Under the pieces are notes generated by a model. It ran no database searches and had not been told where the DNA came from. It saw only the letters and a list, made by a program, of their open reading frames with translations. Positions 49,788-61,838 of a DNA stretch of 64,000 nucleotides are shown here, piece after piece (position 1 is the first letter of the stretch; each line of letters starts with the position of its first letter). The stretch spans positions 9,027,131-9,091,130 of the forward strand of contig OZ025245.1 of assembly GCA_964019155.1 (NCBI GenBank), given 5' to 3'. Origin of the DNA: Osedax fenrisi. Lineage: Eukaryota > Annelida > Polychaeta > Sabellida > Siboglinidae. The translations under genes were made by a program, and so were the position numbers.

Positions 49788-50390
49788 ATGCAACGACAAA
49801 AGAAGTCCAAGAAGTACTCGCTCCATACCAAGATAGCGGGCAGCACTAGCTCCATAAAGTCAACCCTGCTCAGCTGGACCGGAAGTATCACCGGTCGTCT
49901 GACCTCTATGTTCGGCAGCAAGTCTAGCATCGGTGGCACCACCAGTGGTCACTCCGACAACACCCTAGTGGTCAGTAGCTCCCTGACCTCATCGGAACTC
50001 ACAGAATGGGAGTACGAGAAAAGCGAGTCCGCGACGCCCGCCACGACGCACGCCACGGAACGTGTCCACCTAGTATCCGCATTATCCGAGGGCCAACTTC
50101 TCGACAAACTGGTCGCGGATATGATTAAGACGACGACTGCGGTAAGAGCCGTGTCCACCATATGCAACTCCCGTAGCGGAGGCGAATACACCAAGTCGAA
50201 GTCGAAACGAGACGTCGACGAGAGTTGTATGCTGAAGTACAACGACGAAATCGGAGACGAACCTATCTACACTAAATCGTACGACGTCTACCGCAGATGT
50301 GGCGCCACCACTAGGGTGGAGACGTTCGCCCCTCAGACTAACGACATAGCTGACGGGGCTCAACTGTACGCGTGTTACGACTCGGATTAG
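49788..50390 (+). CDS. GC-rich 200-codon host coding candidate, unknown function
   Basis: An ATG opens 200 codons ending in TAG in a block of roughly 55% GC inside A+T-rich DNA. Codon choice is even along the whole frame (GAC, ACG, TCC, GTC), which argues for real selection. The protein starts MQRQKKSKKYSLHTKIAG, is Ser/Thr-rich to about residue 70 with a Gly-Ser stretch, acidic-Thr around 75-95, has an Arg/Lys patch (KSKSKRD, about 143) and ends DGAQLYACYDSD. No signal peptide or membrane segment and no family that I recognise. A TAG lies four codons upstream, so this is either a single coding exon or begins after an acceptor there. GTAAGA near 50,141 could act as an internal donor. AATAAA sits at 51,207-51,212. 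Confidence 0.6.
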   Translation: MQRQKKSKKYSLHTKIAGSTSSIKSTLLSWTGSITGRLTSMFGSKSSIGGTTSGHSDNTLVVSSSLTSSELTEWEYEKSESATPATTHATERVHLVSALSEGQLLDKLVADMIKTTTAVRAVSTICNSRSGGEYTKSKSKRDVDESCMLKYNDEIGDEPIYTKSYDVYRRCGATTRVETFAPQTNDIADGAQLYACYDSD

Positions 50391-50393
50391 ATC

Positions 50394-50432
50394 CGGGAGG
50401 GGGTGCGGGGGGGGTGGGGGGTGCGGTACCCG
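50394..50432 (+). promoter_or_regulatory. G-tract cluster just after the stop codon
   Basis: GGGAGGGGGTGCGGGGGGGG followed by TGGGGGG gives at least four G-runs within 40 bp on the sense strand of the preceding frame, sufficient for a G-quadruplex in the 3' UTR. Function not known. Confidence 0.5.
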
Positions 50433-51307
50433 TGTGGGTAGTCGTGGGTGCCGGGTGGGGACCTCGGTACCTGATCCGCGCGAGTAGGTAACGGTCCCGG
50501 TTGATATGGCTGACGATGGACATATGTTCGTGTAGCCTGATGTAGCTGATTCTATACTAAGTGAAGCCTTATAAAGCTTAACTAATAATGTAGTTGATTA
50601 TATATTAAAATCTTAAGTAGGTTCCTACTTAACGCATATTTTACATTCGGTTTGATATTTTTCTCTTCCTCGATCAGATAAGAATATTTATAGATGAGTA
50701 AGTGAACTGATAATTTAATTAAAGTCTTAATTAGCCTACTAATGAGCCGAATTATAATTTTCGTGGCACGCCTATATGAAGTAGTATACGTATGTATGAC
50801 TCACGCTGTATGAATGAAGTGAGTCACCTTTCACTTGATTTTAATGAACTAGACTTCTACTACTAACATTAATCGCGAATAGTAAATAAATTCATCATCT
50901 AGAGACCATTCTGGAAAACGAATGAATTTCGAATACTATAGATAACATTTCAAACCGTAGTTTTATAACAAATTTCAATAATTGTATACTGTGATGTTGT
51001 CATGTTATCTTCTACGATAGATTCTTAAATAGTAGTATTATTTAATATCTAAAGTGGATATCACAATCCTATCGAATTTGATCAACAGTACGAGCATGGA
51101 TGATAGGTATACTAGATATAGTGAAGCTTATTCCTCTACAAGTAAAGCCCTAGCCGCAATAGTAATTATAAAGAACAGAATTTCGTCAACGCAACTTTAA
51201 TGATTTAATAAAGTATTAAAATCAGAATTTTATTTACTCTTTAATTATTGATAATACTTATATTAAATTTAAAATAATTGTATATAGTTTATTTATAAAA
51301 GATGATT

Positions 51308-51356
<49 letters not shown>

Positions 51357-52046
51357 TAAGAGTAGTATAAAATACAAGTATTGCCCATTGGTAATTTTTC
51401 AATATTTATTATTATTCCGATATCATATTCCTTCTTCTTTATTCAACATTTCTATTAGACTTTACTAATTTCCAGTAAAATTTAAATATCCTTTTTAAAA
51501 TATTATTTAATTATCATATTAGTATTTCACATTACTACATTATTATACTCATATATATTAGTAGTACTATCTAATCCATGTACATCCCTACGTAGGGATC
51601 CTATCCTACTTCTAGTTTAACATACACTTCATCTTGTACTACGAACGGCTCGTATAATCCAATTTTTTATTTTTATTTTACTTCTCCGTTTATTTCTTGT
51701 TTTTTTTGTATCGTGTCGTTTTGTCTTACTGTTATCACATTTATATATTTTGTTTATATATGTTATATAATTATATGTCTATATATATATAATTATAACA
51801 TTCTTTATATAGGATTTATATTCTTATAACCAGTAATTCAATAAACTTTTGATCTATAGATCAAATATCTCGAATCTATAGATCTCGAGATATATCTATC
51901 TATCCATTTTCTAATGTGTATTGTGTATATAAATAAATATTAATGAACACTTAAATTATAAATAGGTTTACTTTCTTTATATATAACCAGTAATTCAATA
52001 AACTTTTGATCCATCTATCTATCTATCTTCTAATGTGTATTATGTA
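50433..52046. other. Presumed 3' UTR, then A+T-rich DNA
   Basis: Moderately A+T-rich to about 51,230 with AATAAA at 51,207, then a (TA)n tract and featureless DNA. A direct repeat of about 70 bp (CCAGTAATTCAATAAACTTT) occurs at 51,830 and 51,985. Confidence 0.5.
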
Positions 52047-52472
52047 CCCAGCTAACAGTAAGAGCAGCATAATAACAGCATATGCTAGAGCCTCAAATGT
52101 TTACATTGTGCTATTATGCTGCTATTAAATGTATATTATGCTGCTATTAATTTGTCACGCTATTATGCAGCTGTTATGCTGCTATTATGCTGCCATTATA
52201 CTAATATTAGTATGCTATTAATTTTAAAAGTATATTATGCTGCTATTATTATAATAGCAGCATAATAGCAGCATAATATACTTTTAAAATAAATAGCAGC
52301 ATAATATTAGCATAATGGCAGCATAATAACAGCATAATAGCTTGACAAATTAATAGCAGCATAATAGCAGCATAATAGATATTTAATAGCAGCATAATAG
52401 CTCAATGTAAACATTTGAGGCTCTAGTATATGCTGTTATGCTGCTATTATGCTGCTATTACTGTTTGCTGGG
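52047..52472. mobile_element. MITE family D, copy 2, full-length palindrome
   Basis: Both ends read CCCAGC inward, flanked by TA. The whole 426 bp fold back on a centre near 52,250 (CTGCTATTATTATAATAGCAG). Interior is GCTGCTATTAT units and AAATGTTTACATTG with its mirror. Confidence 0.82.
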
Positions 52473-53406
52473 TATATAAATAAGTATTAATGAACACTTA
52501 AATTAGAAATAGGTTTATTTGTCCTTGAACCAACGATTTTTTTTAAGCAATTTCTTCTCGAAATTGTTGCTTGAACTAACCCCTAATGAAATAAGTTCTC
52601 AACTCTCCTATTACTAAATTTCCCAGAACTACCATTAACTATATAATTAAGAAAATCACACTCAAGCTTGTTTACTTTGGGTTAATTGTTCCTGTAGTCG
52701 GTATTTCTAAGAAATATACTTATATATTCTAAAATAGTATGTTGCAATCCTACGAATCTAATTCGTAGTTGAAATTTAACAAATTTAGATATAAAAATCT
52801 TCAATTGATGAAATGTTATCAATATTTTAGGATATCAATATTTTCGAATAGTGTCATTTGATTATCTATAATATTTTACTTACCTACCAACATATATATA
52901 TATATATACCTACATATATTCCCACCTATATACTTACCTTTATACCTATATCTTACCTACCTACCTACCTGTATCTAACTACCTACATTATGTAGGCTAC
53001 ATACCTACCTACCACCTAACTACATACATATCTACTTACCTATTTAGCTACCTACATACCTCCCTACCTACATACCTCCCTACCTACATATCTACCTACC
53101 TAACTATAGATGCGTATGTTTGTATATATGTATGTATGTTTGTATGTAATAATATGTATGTAGGTATACCTACATACATACATTTAGCTCCTCTCATATC
53201 TAATAATATATTTTAATAGATGTGTAAAGATAATAGAGAACTTTTTGTCTAGGATATACGCTGTGGAGGAGGAAACCTTACAACCGGACAACCCTACTCC
53301 CAACGAATGTATTGAGGAATATCGAAACATAACAGTTGATTCGTTATTTTCACTACTATAGTACCTATGGTTACTTCCTATAGGAAGCTTCCTAGTTACT
53401 AGTAAA
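52473..53406. other. A+T-rich stretch with degenerate (ACCT)n
   Basis: ACCTACCT/ACATACCT repeats at about 52,885-53,120 and their mirror type TATGTATG at 53,130-53,180. No convincing gene. Confidence 0.6.
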
Positions 53407-54501
53407 TAGTGTTGGAAATTTTCAGATTTTTCACTCATTCGAAGGTTTCGAATAGTAAATAAATACACTTCGAAGGTTTCAAATAGTATTATTTTTATTA
53501 AATTAAGTATTCGAAGGTTTCGAATAGTATTATTTTTATTAAATTAAGTATTCGAAGGTTTCGAATAGTAAATAAATATACTTTGAAGGTTTAAAATAGT
53601 ATTATTTGTATTAAATTAAGTATTCGAATTTTCAAATAGGTAAATTATTCATTTCTAAGGTGTAAAACAGTAAATAAATACACTTTGAAGGTTTTAAATA
53701 GTATTATTTATATTAAATTAAGTATACAAAGTTTCTAATAGTTAAATTATTCATTTTAAAGGTTTAAAATAGTAAATAAATACATTTTGAAGGTTTCAAA
53801 TAGTAAATATATTTAATAATTAAAAATAATAATAATTATTTAGTTTGAAAAATATATATAATAATAGAATGTAATATAATTAAAAAGGGTTATGAATTTT
53901 GATTAATGATCAATGAGTATCAATAAGTCTAATTTCTCTGTACATAATTTTGAACGTTTTTTTGTTAAAATATTTGGAGCCATAGAAAATATTCTTTCTG
54001 CAGGAACAGATGATGACTGCCCATTTAAATATTGTTTGCAATCTTGGAAAGAATAGGACATTTCTTATCGTAGTCAGACCACCACAGTAATGGACAATCA
54101 TTCCGGTCAATTCTCGGTTTATACAGATATAATTTCAGGTTATCTATTTCATTATAAAATAGAGATATGTTTCCATTATTTTAAATAAAATATTGAATTA
54201 TATGATAGTTAAAAAGGTTAAAACGGAAGTAAATAGCCTAGTGTAAATAGTATTAAATTATTTGTTTATTGTTTAATAAAATATATGCATTTAAAATACA
54301 TGCCTTTTACCGTTTTTTTTGAATAGTTAAATTTTGATATTAGAATTTTTCGAATAATTAGATTTAGGTATTCGATATTTTCGAATAATTAGATTTAGGT
54401 ATTCGACATTTTCGAATATCTGCCAAATTCGAAAATTTACTATTTGAAAGAATCGAATATTCGAATATTCTATTCGATATTCGAAACCGTTTCCAACACT
54501 A
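53407..54501 (-). mobile_element. Internally deleted hAT element
   Basis: Ends TAGTGTTGGAAA and TTTCCAACACTA, close to the CAGTGTTG-type ends of hAT elements. The subterminal zones are packed with TTCGAAGGTTTCGAATAG on the left and TATTCGATATTTTCGAATA on the right. Between them only the C-terminal part of a transposase survives (53,903-54,154). A clean 8-bp duplication was not found; the best pair matches at 5 of 8. Confidence 0.78.
53903..54154 (-). pseudogene. hAT transposase C-terminal dimerisation domain, frameshifted
   Basis: Minus strand: NEIDNLKLYLYKPRI, NDCPLLWWSDYDKKCPILS and KIANNI, then one-base frameshift, then SSSVPAERIFSMAPNILTKK, RSKLCTEKLDLLILIDH and stop. The WW, SVPAERIFS and KKRSKL motifs are the signature of the hAT C-terminal (hATC) region. 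The zinc-binding and RNase-H-like catalytic portions are gone. Confidence 0.85.
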
Positions 54502-55006
54502 GGTAACTGTAATTTAGTCTATTATTATACTGTCCTACTAGTAACTGTAATTTAGATGCCGGTGAGTTCATTCTAAAATGTGAACAAATCAAAAAACGAA
54601 TCCTACGTAGGGTATTAAACTATATTTAATATTATAATATTGAAAATGTTATAATATGTATTTTTAATTTATTAAGGAAAACTATTTGTGATCCTTATTT
54701 TTTCACGTAAGTAAATTATCCTATTTTTATAGAAATAGCTACTCAAATATCCTACGCGAATAAATAGAGCTAACAATTACCGGAACAACCGATCTTTAAT
54801 CTATCCTGGGCTGTTTTTTTTACTGAGCTAGGACATATACATATGTGTGTACACTGGACACTGTCCAGTGCAACCCTATTTACTAAGGATTATCCGGTTA
54901 AGGATAGTGATAGGATATCTCTTATTTCCAGAGCAACAGGGCCCTGTTGAAGAAAAATCACTCGACTACCAATCTAGGTAAACAATACATCTATGATCTA
55001 GGTATA
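54502..55006. other. Non-genic stretch
   Basis: A short perfect hairpin CACTGGACACTGTCCAGTG at about 54,861 and no sustained frame. Confidence 0.5.
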
Positions 55007-55186
55007 CCCAGCTAACAGTAATAGCAGCATACTATAATGTTAATGGCAACTAATAGCGCTATTATTGTATAATGCGCATTATACATTAATAGCAGCATAA
55101 TAGACTTTTAATGGCAAAATAATAGCACAATGTAAACACGTGAGGCTATTATTTATGCTATTATGAGGCTATTACTGATATCTGGG
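55007..55186. mobile_element. MITE family D, copy 3
   Basis: CCCAGCTAACAGTAATAG on the left, CTGATATCTGGG on the right, shorter interior with AATAGCAGCATAATAG and its mirror. Adjacent TA on the left only. Confidence 0.7.
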
Positions 55187-56174
55187 AATATCGTACATTA
55201 GCGAAACTGTAATATAAGTATTCTTACGTCATAAGAATACTTATTCGTTTCCACATGCGTTGTACTAAACAAATATAAATTATTAAAGTGAATTATAAGG
55301 CGCATATTATTGTAACCTTATAAGAATTCTTACATATTTTCTAATCTGTGTCTTATATAGCATGGCATCGATGTATAATAAGTCGATATTAGAACTCATA
55401 GACAAACGCATTTAAGTAAGAAGATGTATACATAAATATAATTATTTGGCTACAACAATATGCGCAATTGAACCCTTTCCCAATTATCTATATATTTAAT
55501 AATAGATTTTTTAAATAAAATTTATATTATAATTACATTTTTATAAGATTGTTTACATATATTTTATTTATTAAATAAGGTATATATTATAATATAATTA
55601 AATCAATATATTATAATAATAAAAGTTATTTCTAGTCCTCTTTTAAATAAACGTATATACATATATACTGTTTATATTCAAATTTGTATTTAAATTGTCA
55701 ACTATTATTCTATCATGATGATGATAGTACACAGACTTTGAGGGGGGTCAAAGTCTCCCCCCTAAAAGTCTGGGTCTGTGTGATAGTATCATCATATAGA
55801 CATTAGAATTAGATTGACTTATATTTGTATTTAAAAGGGGTTTTACCTACTAAGGGGTTTCACACCAACTCACGCAATTATTAACTCTAATAATTATAAG
55901 TTATTAAATCTTCATTATAATGTTTTTCACTATTTGATCAATCTGCATACATTGAGAATTCATCAAATTAAATATTTGTAATCAAATATAATTCAGTAAT
56001 ATTCTTTATAATTTATCAATTATATGATTATATATAGGAATTTTAAATTCAATTTATACATTTATTTTATTCATATAATTAATTAAATTAATTATATAAA
56101 TATATACATTAATTTTCCTATCCATGTTATATAATAAAAGCTCATTATTTAGAAAATGTATATCTAGTCATTAA
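55187..56174. other. A+T-rich stretch with a GC-tipped hairpin
   Basis: At 55,715-55,795 an imperfect 30-bp stem (ATGATGATAGT, CACAGACTTT, GGGGGG) mirrors itself across TCAAAGTC. Elsewhere no features. Confidence 0.6.
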
Positions 56175-56861
56175 GGGGATCCCGCACATAACACGCAATT
56201 ATAACATTTGCCAATTTCGTGTATAAATAGATAGGAAAAATATAGGTCCACTAAAAAAAATAGAACTGATATTCCATTCATTCAATTGCCCTAATTTTGT
56301 TTGTAATGTATTCATAACATATACATGCATAGGAAAATAGAAAGTTATTTTTAATATTATTATATTATATATATATATCTAAATTAAAAATTAGCAATAC
56401 TAAAATGATGGTATTTCAATAGAAATTATCATTTTATACAATGCATTGTTAGAATTCATGAATTCTATACATTTTATTAATTATCTCTCTATTTTACTAT
56501 TCACATAATTAAATTCTATATAAAGCAAAACAAATTAATATTATAATTATAATAGTTTTTATAAAACATATATGTTCTATATTTTTGAATGCACACACCT
56601 AGCACGAAATAATTATTCTGAGAAAACAGCGTTTGAAGTTTGACAGCATAACAATGTAATATTGAATAGCATATAATAGCATTATCTTGTCGTGAAAAAA
56701 CACATTTTTATGCAATTTCTAGACTAAATTCATGTCTAATTTTTTTACAGATACTAAAAAACACTACAATAAGTATTATTATGTGATAAAAAAAAGATTA
56801 AACAAATAAATTATGATCACTTTAAATGTGCGGGAAATGGCGTGCGTGGTGCGGTATCCCC
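56175..56861. mobile_element. TTAA-target MITE family E, copy 2
   Basis: Inverted relative to copy 1 and flanked by TTAA on both sides. The left end is intact (GGGGATCCCGCACAT); the right terminus is altered to GCGGTATCCCC after an extra GGCGTGCGTG segment. Interior matches copy 1, for example GAGAAAACAGCGTTTGAAG. Confidence 0.85.
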
Positions 56862-57766
56862 TTAATAGACAATATTATTTTTAATATTTAAAAATAAATA
56901 TTATATAACTTACTTTTGTAATGCATAGATAGTTATATTATTATAATAGTACTATACAGTATACTATACCTTGTGTATTATATTTACTAATTTATAACTA
57001 TCAGATTTATTTTAGAATTTAATATTTAACTAATATAAGTATTAATATTAATAATTTTTAAATAATTAAATATCATTATTATAATAATATATCTTTATAT
57101 CATTATATTATAATATATATGCGTGTAATACCTTTTTTTTACTTATTTATTTTGTAAAAAAATGTAAATCTTGCATTTACATTAACCATATGCATATACA
57201 AATCTCACCAACAGTATTCCAATAGAGAGGATTTATAATGTAATTCAATAGTAATTGATGGTGCAAAAAATAAATATCTAAAACAAAATCATGCCCCACC
57301 CCTATTCTGAAATCTTTGCGACGGCCCTAGTAGGAGCTACAATTTAAACCAATATAAACACACTGGCTGATTTTCACTCAAATATGGAACAAACTTTATT
57401 TCCAATGGCAGTGTAACTACTTCTGATGTCTATTAATAGAATTCTGTCTAACGTGCATTTTAACGTAAACATACAATTTACTATCGATAATTACACTATA
57501 TAGGTACCTACTAATTTATTATGAAGTTATCTTCGTAGTGAGTTAATTTAAAAATATAAAGTTTACAAATAAATTTAATTAATAATAATTCATTAAATAT
57601 ATTTATATATGTCTAATGCTATTCTGATTGTATACTATAATTATATACCACAATTATATCCACCACTAATAGCAAAGCTTTTTGATAATAGTGAGTTAGG
57701 TTCGGCCGAGAAATACCTCAAATATGCATGTATTCCTATAGGTTTACATTATTTTAGGTAAAATTC
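56862..57766. other. A+T-rich stretch, no gene seen
   Basis: No element ends, repeats or sustained frames recognised. Confidence 0.5.
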
Positions 57767-58222
57767 TTGGACAGAGTGTGAACAATATCACTTCAACCCA
57801 CATATATACGTGTATTGCTCGATAATATGTAGATTTCTATATACATATTATATAATGTACGTTCTATGATTATCTATTATTTATTTAATATAAGTGATTC
57901 ACTTTAATATTCAGTATATTGTTATTATACAATCATAGATTTGTATTTTACAAACTATAAATCTATGTATACAATACACTAATACAGATTTTTTTTGGAC
58001 AGAGTGTGAACAATATCACTTCAACCCACATATATACGTGTATTGCTCGATAATATGTAGATTTCTATATACATATTATATAATGTACGTTCTATGATTA
58101 TCTATTATTTATTTAATATAAGTGATTCACTTTAATATTCAGTATATTGTTATTATACAATCATAGATTTGTATTTTACAAACTATAAATCTATGTATAC
58201 AATACACTAATACAGATTTTGT
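57767..58222. repeat. Perfect 228-bp tandem duplication
   Basis: Two copies with period 228 starting TTGGACAGAGTGTGAAC (57,767 and 57,995) appear identical to the base for at least 220 bp, each containing an M hairpin. Either very recent or an assembly artefact. Confidence 0.88.
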
Positions 58223-60412
58223 AAACACTGAAATCAAAATATATCTTCGGTAAAAAATCTTGTTTTTTAATTTGTAACCAAGTCCTCTCAAAAATGAATT
58301 AATAGTAATTGAAATATTTTCTTAAATAAAATTTCATAGTTAATTAATAAGTAATGTCAATTTAAACTAGCTAGTTTATATTTAATTATTAAAGTAGTAA
58401 TTTAATTTAATACCACGAGATAAAATTATAATGTCAATATAATAATTATTTATTAATTATTTAGATTTAAAAAAATAATTATTCACATTATTTTTATTAA
58501 TAGTTTGAATTTAACATTTATTCTTTTATTAATAATATACATATATGTAAATATTAATATAGCGTATAAATTATCAACAAAAGGTTCACATAATATTTAA
58601 ATTGTGAGTTATTATCATTTATTAAATAATACAATAATTGTATTTAACTCTTTTGTTATTTTCTAACAAATAGCAATGGTTCGTATATTAAACACTGAAT
58701 ACAGGGTAAATATTACACAATAAATAATATTAAATCATAAATCACGTTACATCTATATATATATATATACAAGAATATTATAATAGTATACAAATATAAA
58801 AGAGATACCGAAGATTAAAGAGAACGCGGGTCTTCAACGAGAAACATCTAGTTATCAACTCGCAATTTAGTATCGGCCGAGCGAAGCGTTCCGTTCGTGA
58901 TTACACTTCGAGTCCTATCTTCGTTTACGTCTAGTCACCGACGATAGTGAGTCATAGAGAATCATGCTGCGCGTTAGTACAATAATTAAGTGGAATGAAT
59001 CACCTATAGCTATTACAAACGCACACACACTCACACAAATGTGCATATGTTGGTTAGTAATAAATCATATTCAGTGAAGTAATGGACAGGTAGCAAAGAT
59101 TACTTCGATAGGAAACCAAGGTTAATATGAAATGCCGAATAAAACGAAATATAAATATGAAACAACGAAATATAAATAGGTAAATTGTGATCAATCTTAT
59201 ATATAGCGATTATACATAATATATATTTATATAATAATATGCAATATATATATACTATATATATATATATATATATATATTACTATAGTAATGATATATA
59301 ATATATATATATAAAGTAATAATACATAAGACGAGAGGAATTACGTGAGGAACAGTAAACACGTGACAACGGTGGCATCTGAACCTTCGATGAACCTCGT
59401 AGACGTGACTACTCACGACGACAAGTACACGCGCTGCCTATACGTCTACCTACAAGCACGCGGTCGACGGCCACCGAGACCAGTGGTCAAGTGTCTAGTA
59501 ATTACTAAGTTAACAGAGTTAGTTAGTTAGTTAGTTAGTTAACTAAGCTCGTACGCTTTAAGTAGGTCGATCGCAGTGATGAACGATACCTCGACAGCTA
59601 AAGATACGCGTTATATTACACTCGCCACGCACACGCGCGTCTGACATAAGAAGCAGCCGAGACAAGCGTATAATTTAGTGTACATCGATAAACGGCGATA
59701 ATCGGATACGATGTTTCGTGAAATTCCTCATCGAAATAACACACTATATATAGTAGTTTATATAGTAGTATATTTAAACTATATAAACAGGGAGAACGAG
59801 GAGAATAGCACACACATACACACATTATTAACATGAAACAAGTGACAACGTAAGAGGCGAGATGTGATGAATTGAACCGACGATCCACTGGTTAACATCG
59901 GAGAATATGAACTAATGATGTGTTATTCGTCGATTCGATAAAATATGTCACCGTTAGAAAATGTGTATATTTTATACTTTCGATTATATATCTCGACTAT
60001 TAACTTGATTACATAAATTATCAACCAATCGCTATGTTAAGTAGGTGGACGAGGTGATCTCAACAATAGATTGTTGTAGTGGATACGTAGGTATAGATAC
60101 GTGTATAAGTCATGAGGGCTAGGATAGACAAACGGAGTAGGATGGTATAATAGGTTGGTACCACGAAGACGAGGGGGTGTATAGCGTACAGTATAGTGTG
60201 CACTGTACACAAGAGACGATGATAAATAAGTGACGACTTAGAATAGACGCTGGAGAACGAGAACGAACGTAAAAAGGCGAGGAATGATCGAGATAGGTAT
60301 AATCACTAGGTAACTATGCATGGAATGTGGTAACAGGTGACACGTGCGATCAGTCGATGTATCTAGAGATCACGATGATGAGAGAGAAGAGATCAGATAG
60401 ACGGGTGTCTGA
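58223..60412. other. Non-coding stretch, possibly 3' UTR of the minus-strand gene
   Basis: From 58,800 the DNA is less A+T-rich than typical for this window. A plus-strand frame at 59,345-59,530 has GC-rich codons but begins with GTG and ends in a (GTTA)n run, so it is not called. Position next to the minus-strand terminal exon makes a long 3' UTR plausible. Confidence 0.4.
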
Positions 60413-60589
60413 CTATATAGCCGAGTCCATAAGTCTCAACAAATCATCGTCATCTTCGTCGTCGTCATCGTATCTGCCGCGTCCCCGATATCTACTACTA
60501 CCGGCGCCGCCACCTGGTGAGGAGTGCGAGGCTGCAGAGTCTTCGTCGAAGTCGCGCATGATCGCATTCAGTTGGGCGTTCTCTTTCAT
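60413..60589 (-). CDS. Terminal exon of a host gene, acidic C-terminus
   Basis: A strong 3' splice site (CCACACCCCCTTTTAG) is followed directly by ATGAAAGAGAAC and a frame of 58 codons to TAG: MKENAQLNAIMRDFDED, a Ser/Gly linker, RYRGRGRY, a run of Asp/Glu, and LLRLMDSAI. GC-rich and of uniform codon use. The KENAQLNAIM start looks like the end of a coiled coil. It is probably the last exon in phase 0, unless the ATG is itself the start. I do not recognise the family. Confidence 0.6.
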   Translation of the reverse strand: MKENAQLNAIMRDFDEDSAASHSSPGGGAGSSRYRGRGRYDDDDEDDDDLLRLMDSAI

Positions 60590-61385
60590 CTAAAAGGGGG
60601 TGTGGTTATATCATTTGTACGTGGACGACGTCTATATCGATATTACACGATATAGTTTGTATAGAATATCTATGAGTATACATTAATTATCTAATCATAT
60701 ATTTATATATATATATACCATAGATAATATAAAAGTTAATATAATGGTTATATATATATATATATATATATATATGTCTCGATAAGCAACACTGCTTCTA
60801 TAATTACCATGATATTGCCTAAATCTGATAATAATAATAATAATATATATATATACATATTAGAATGAGTATATATGATAGTTGTATATATATATATACG
60901 ATATGACAATAAATACAAGTAGTAACTTAACTAACAACGAATTTAAACAAATGTAGATATGCATCAACACATGTTATAGTAGTAATATGTAGATGTTATA
61001 GTTAAATATATTATTTAATCAGATGTATTAGGTAATAGCATCTAAAGGAGGATATATGGTGACCTATATGATATCCTATTTTATGTCCTATTTTATGTCC
61101 TATATTAAGTAGGTGAACGATAGAGGTATAATGATGAATATCATTATAAACTATGATTATAATTGTTTATATGATAATACACTATATACTATGGAATACT
61201 TCATGAATGAGTTTATAGAATAATTATATTCAGGTTTATGTACCATACTATTAATTATTATATACAATATAATATATTTTATATAATTATAGTTTTAATT
61301 AATTAATAACTTATATAAATAATAAATATTATATTAATATATATGATTAAAGTTCAAGAAGTTAATATTAAGATTATACAACACA
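60590..61385. other. Probable intron, A+T-rich
   Basis: Follows the exon at 60,413-60,589 on the minus strand; contains microsatellites only. The intron would also include the family A MITE and a truncated SINE. Confidence 0.45.
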
Positions 61386-61838
61386 TCAGACTAATACCAG
61401 ATTTGTCTAAGGAAAGATATAACCATCACGCGAAATCGTTATTTTGTTTACAAAAATCAATAGCGCCACCTATATAGGGTCAATTTTCGGACCTGTGTTG
61501 TTTATAATGTAAATTCATATCAAACTGTGCAATTTTAAATGAAAAATAATATGCTTTAAATTATTATTTTTATTATAAAAACTAAGTGTTCATTACTAAT
61601 ATATAACAAAGCAATAGTATATGTTGGTTTTAAATTCTATAAATATCTATGTGGAGTGTAAAAGCTAATTTATATTGCATGTAATTTAATAGAGCAATGA
61701 AAATATTGTAGTATGCAAATCGCGGCAAACCTAAATCGATTTAGATACTGCTGCTAGCAGCGGGATGTATGAATACTAATCACGTTGCGTAGATAGGGAG
61801 TGTTATATCTTTGCTTCGCAAAATCATTGTTAATAATG
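61386..61838 (-). mobile_element. MITE family A, copy 2
   Basis: Minus-strand left end GATTTTGCGAAGCAAAGA, right end mirrored as GATTTGTCTAAGGAAAG on the plus strand, about 450 bp. Shares CGCTGCTAGCAGCAG, GATTTAG and AGGTGGCGCTATTGA with copy 1 at 2,787. This copy shows what the uninterrupted family looks like. Confidence 0.75.

Larger units (their letters stand above)
35815..58192. repeat. Short hairpin family M, four copies
   Basis: CATAGATTTATAGTTTAC and its mirror, separated by 4-11 bp, occur at 35,815-35,858, 38,643-38,682, and in a shorter variant (CATAGATTTGTATTTTAC) at 57,938-57,967 and 58,165-58,195. The range given is the outer limit. They look like minimal fold-back insertions; the last two are part of a tandem duplication. 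Confidence 0.75.

Noticed and set aside
49733..50523. Three minus-strand frames opposite the 49,788-50,390 gene candidate
   Set aside because: High GC content removes stop codons on both strands; codon bias fits the plus strand only.
59345..59530. 61-codon GC-rich frame on the plus strand
   Set aside because: Starts with GTG, runs into a (GTTA)n microsatellite, and no splice sites or motifs support it. Kept only as part of the regional description.
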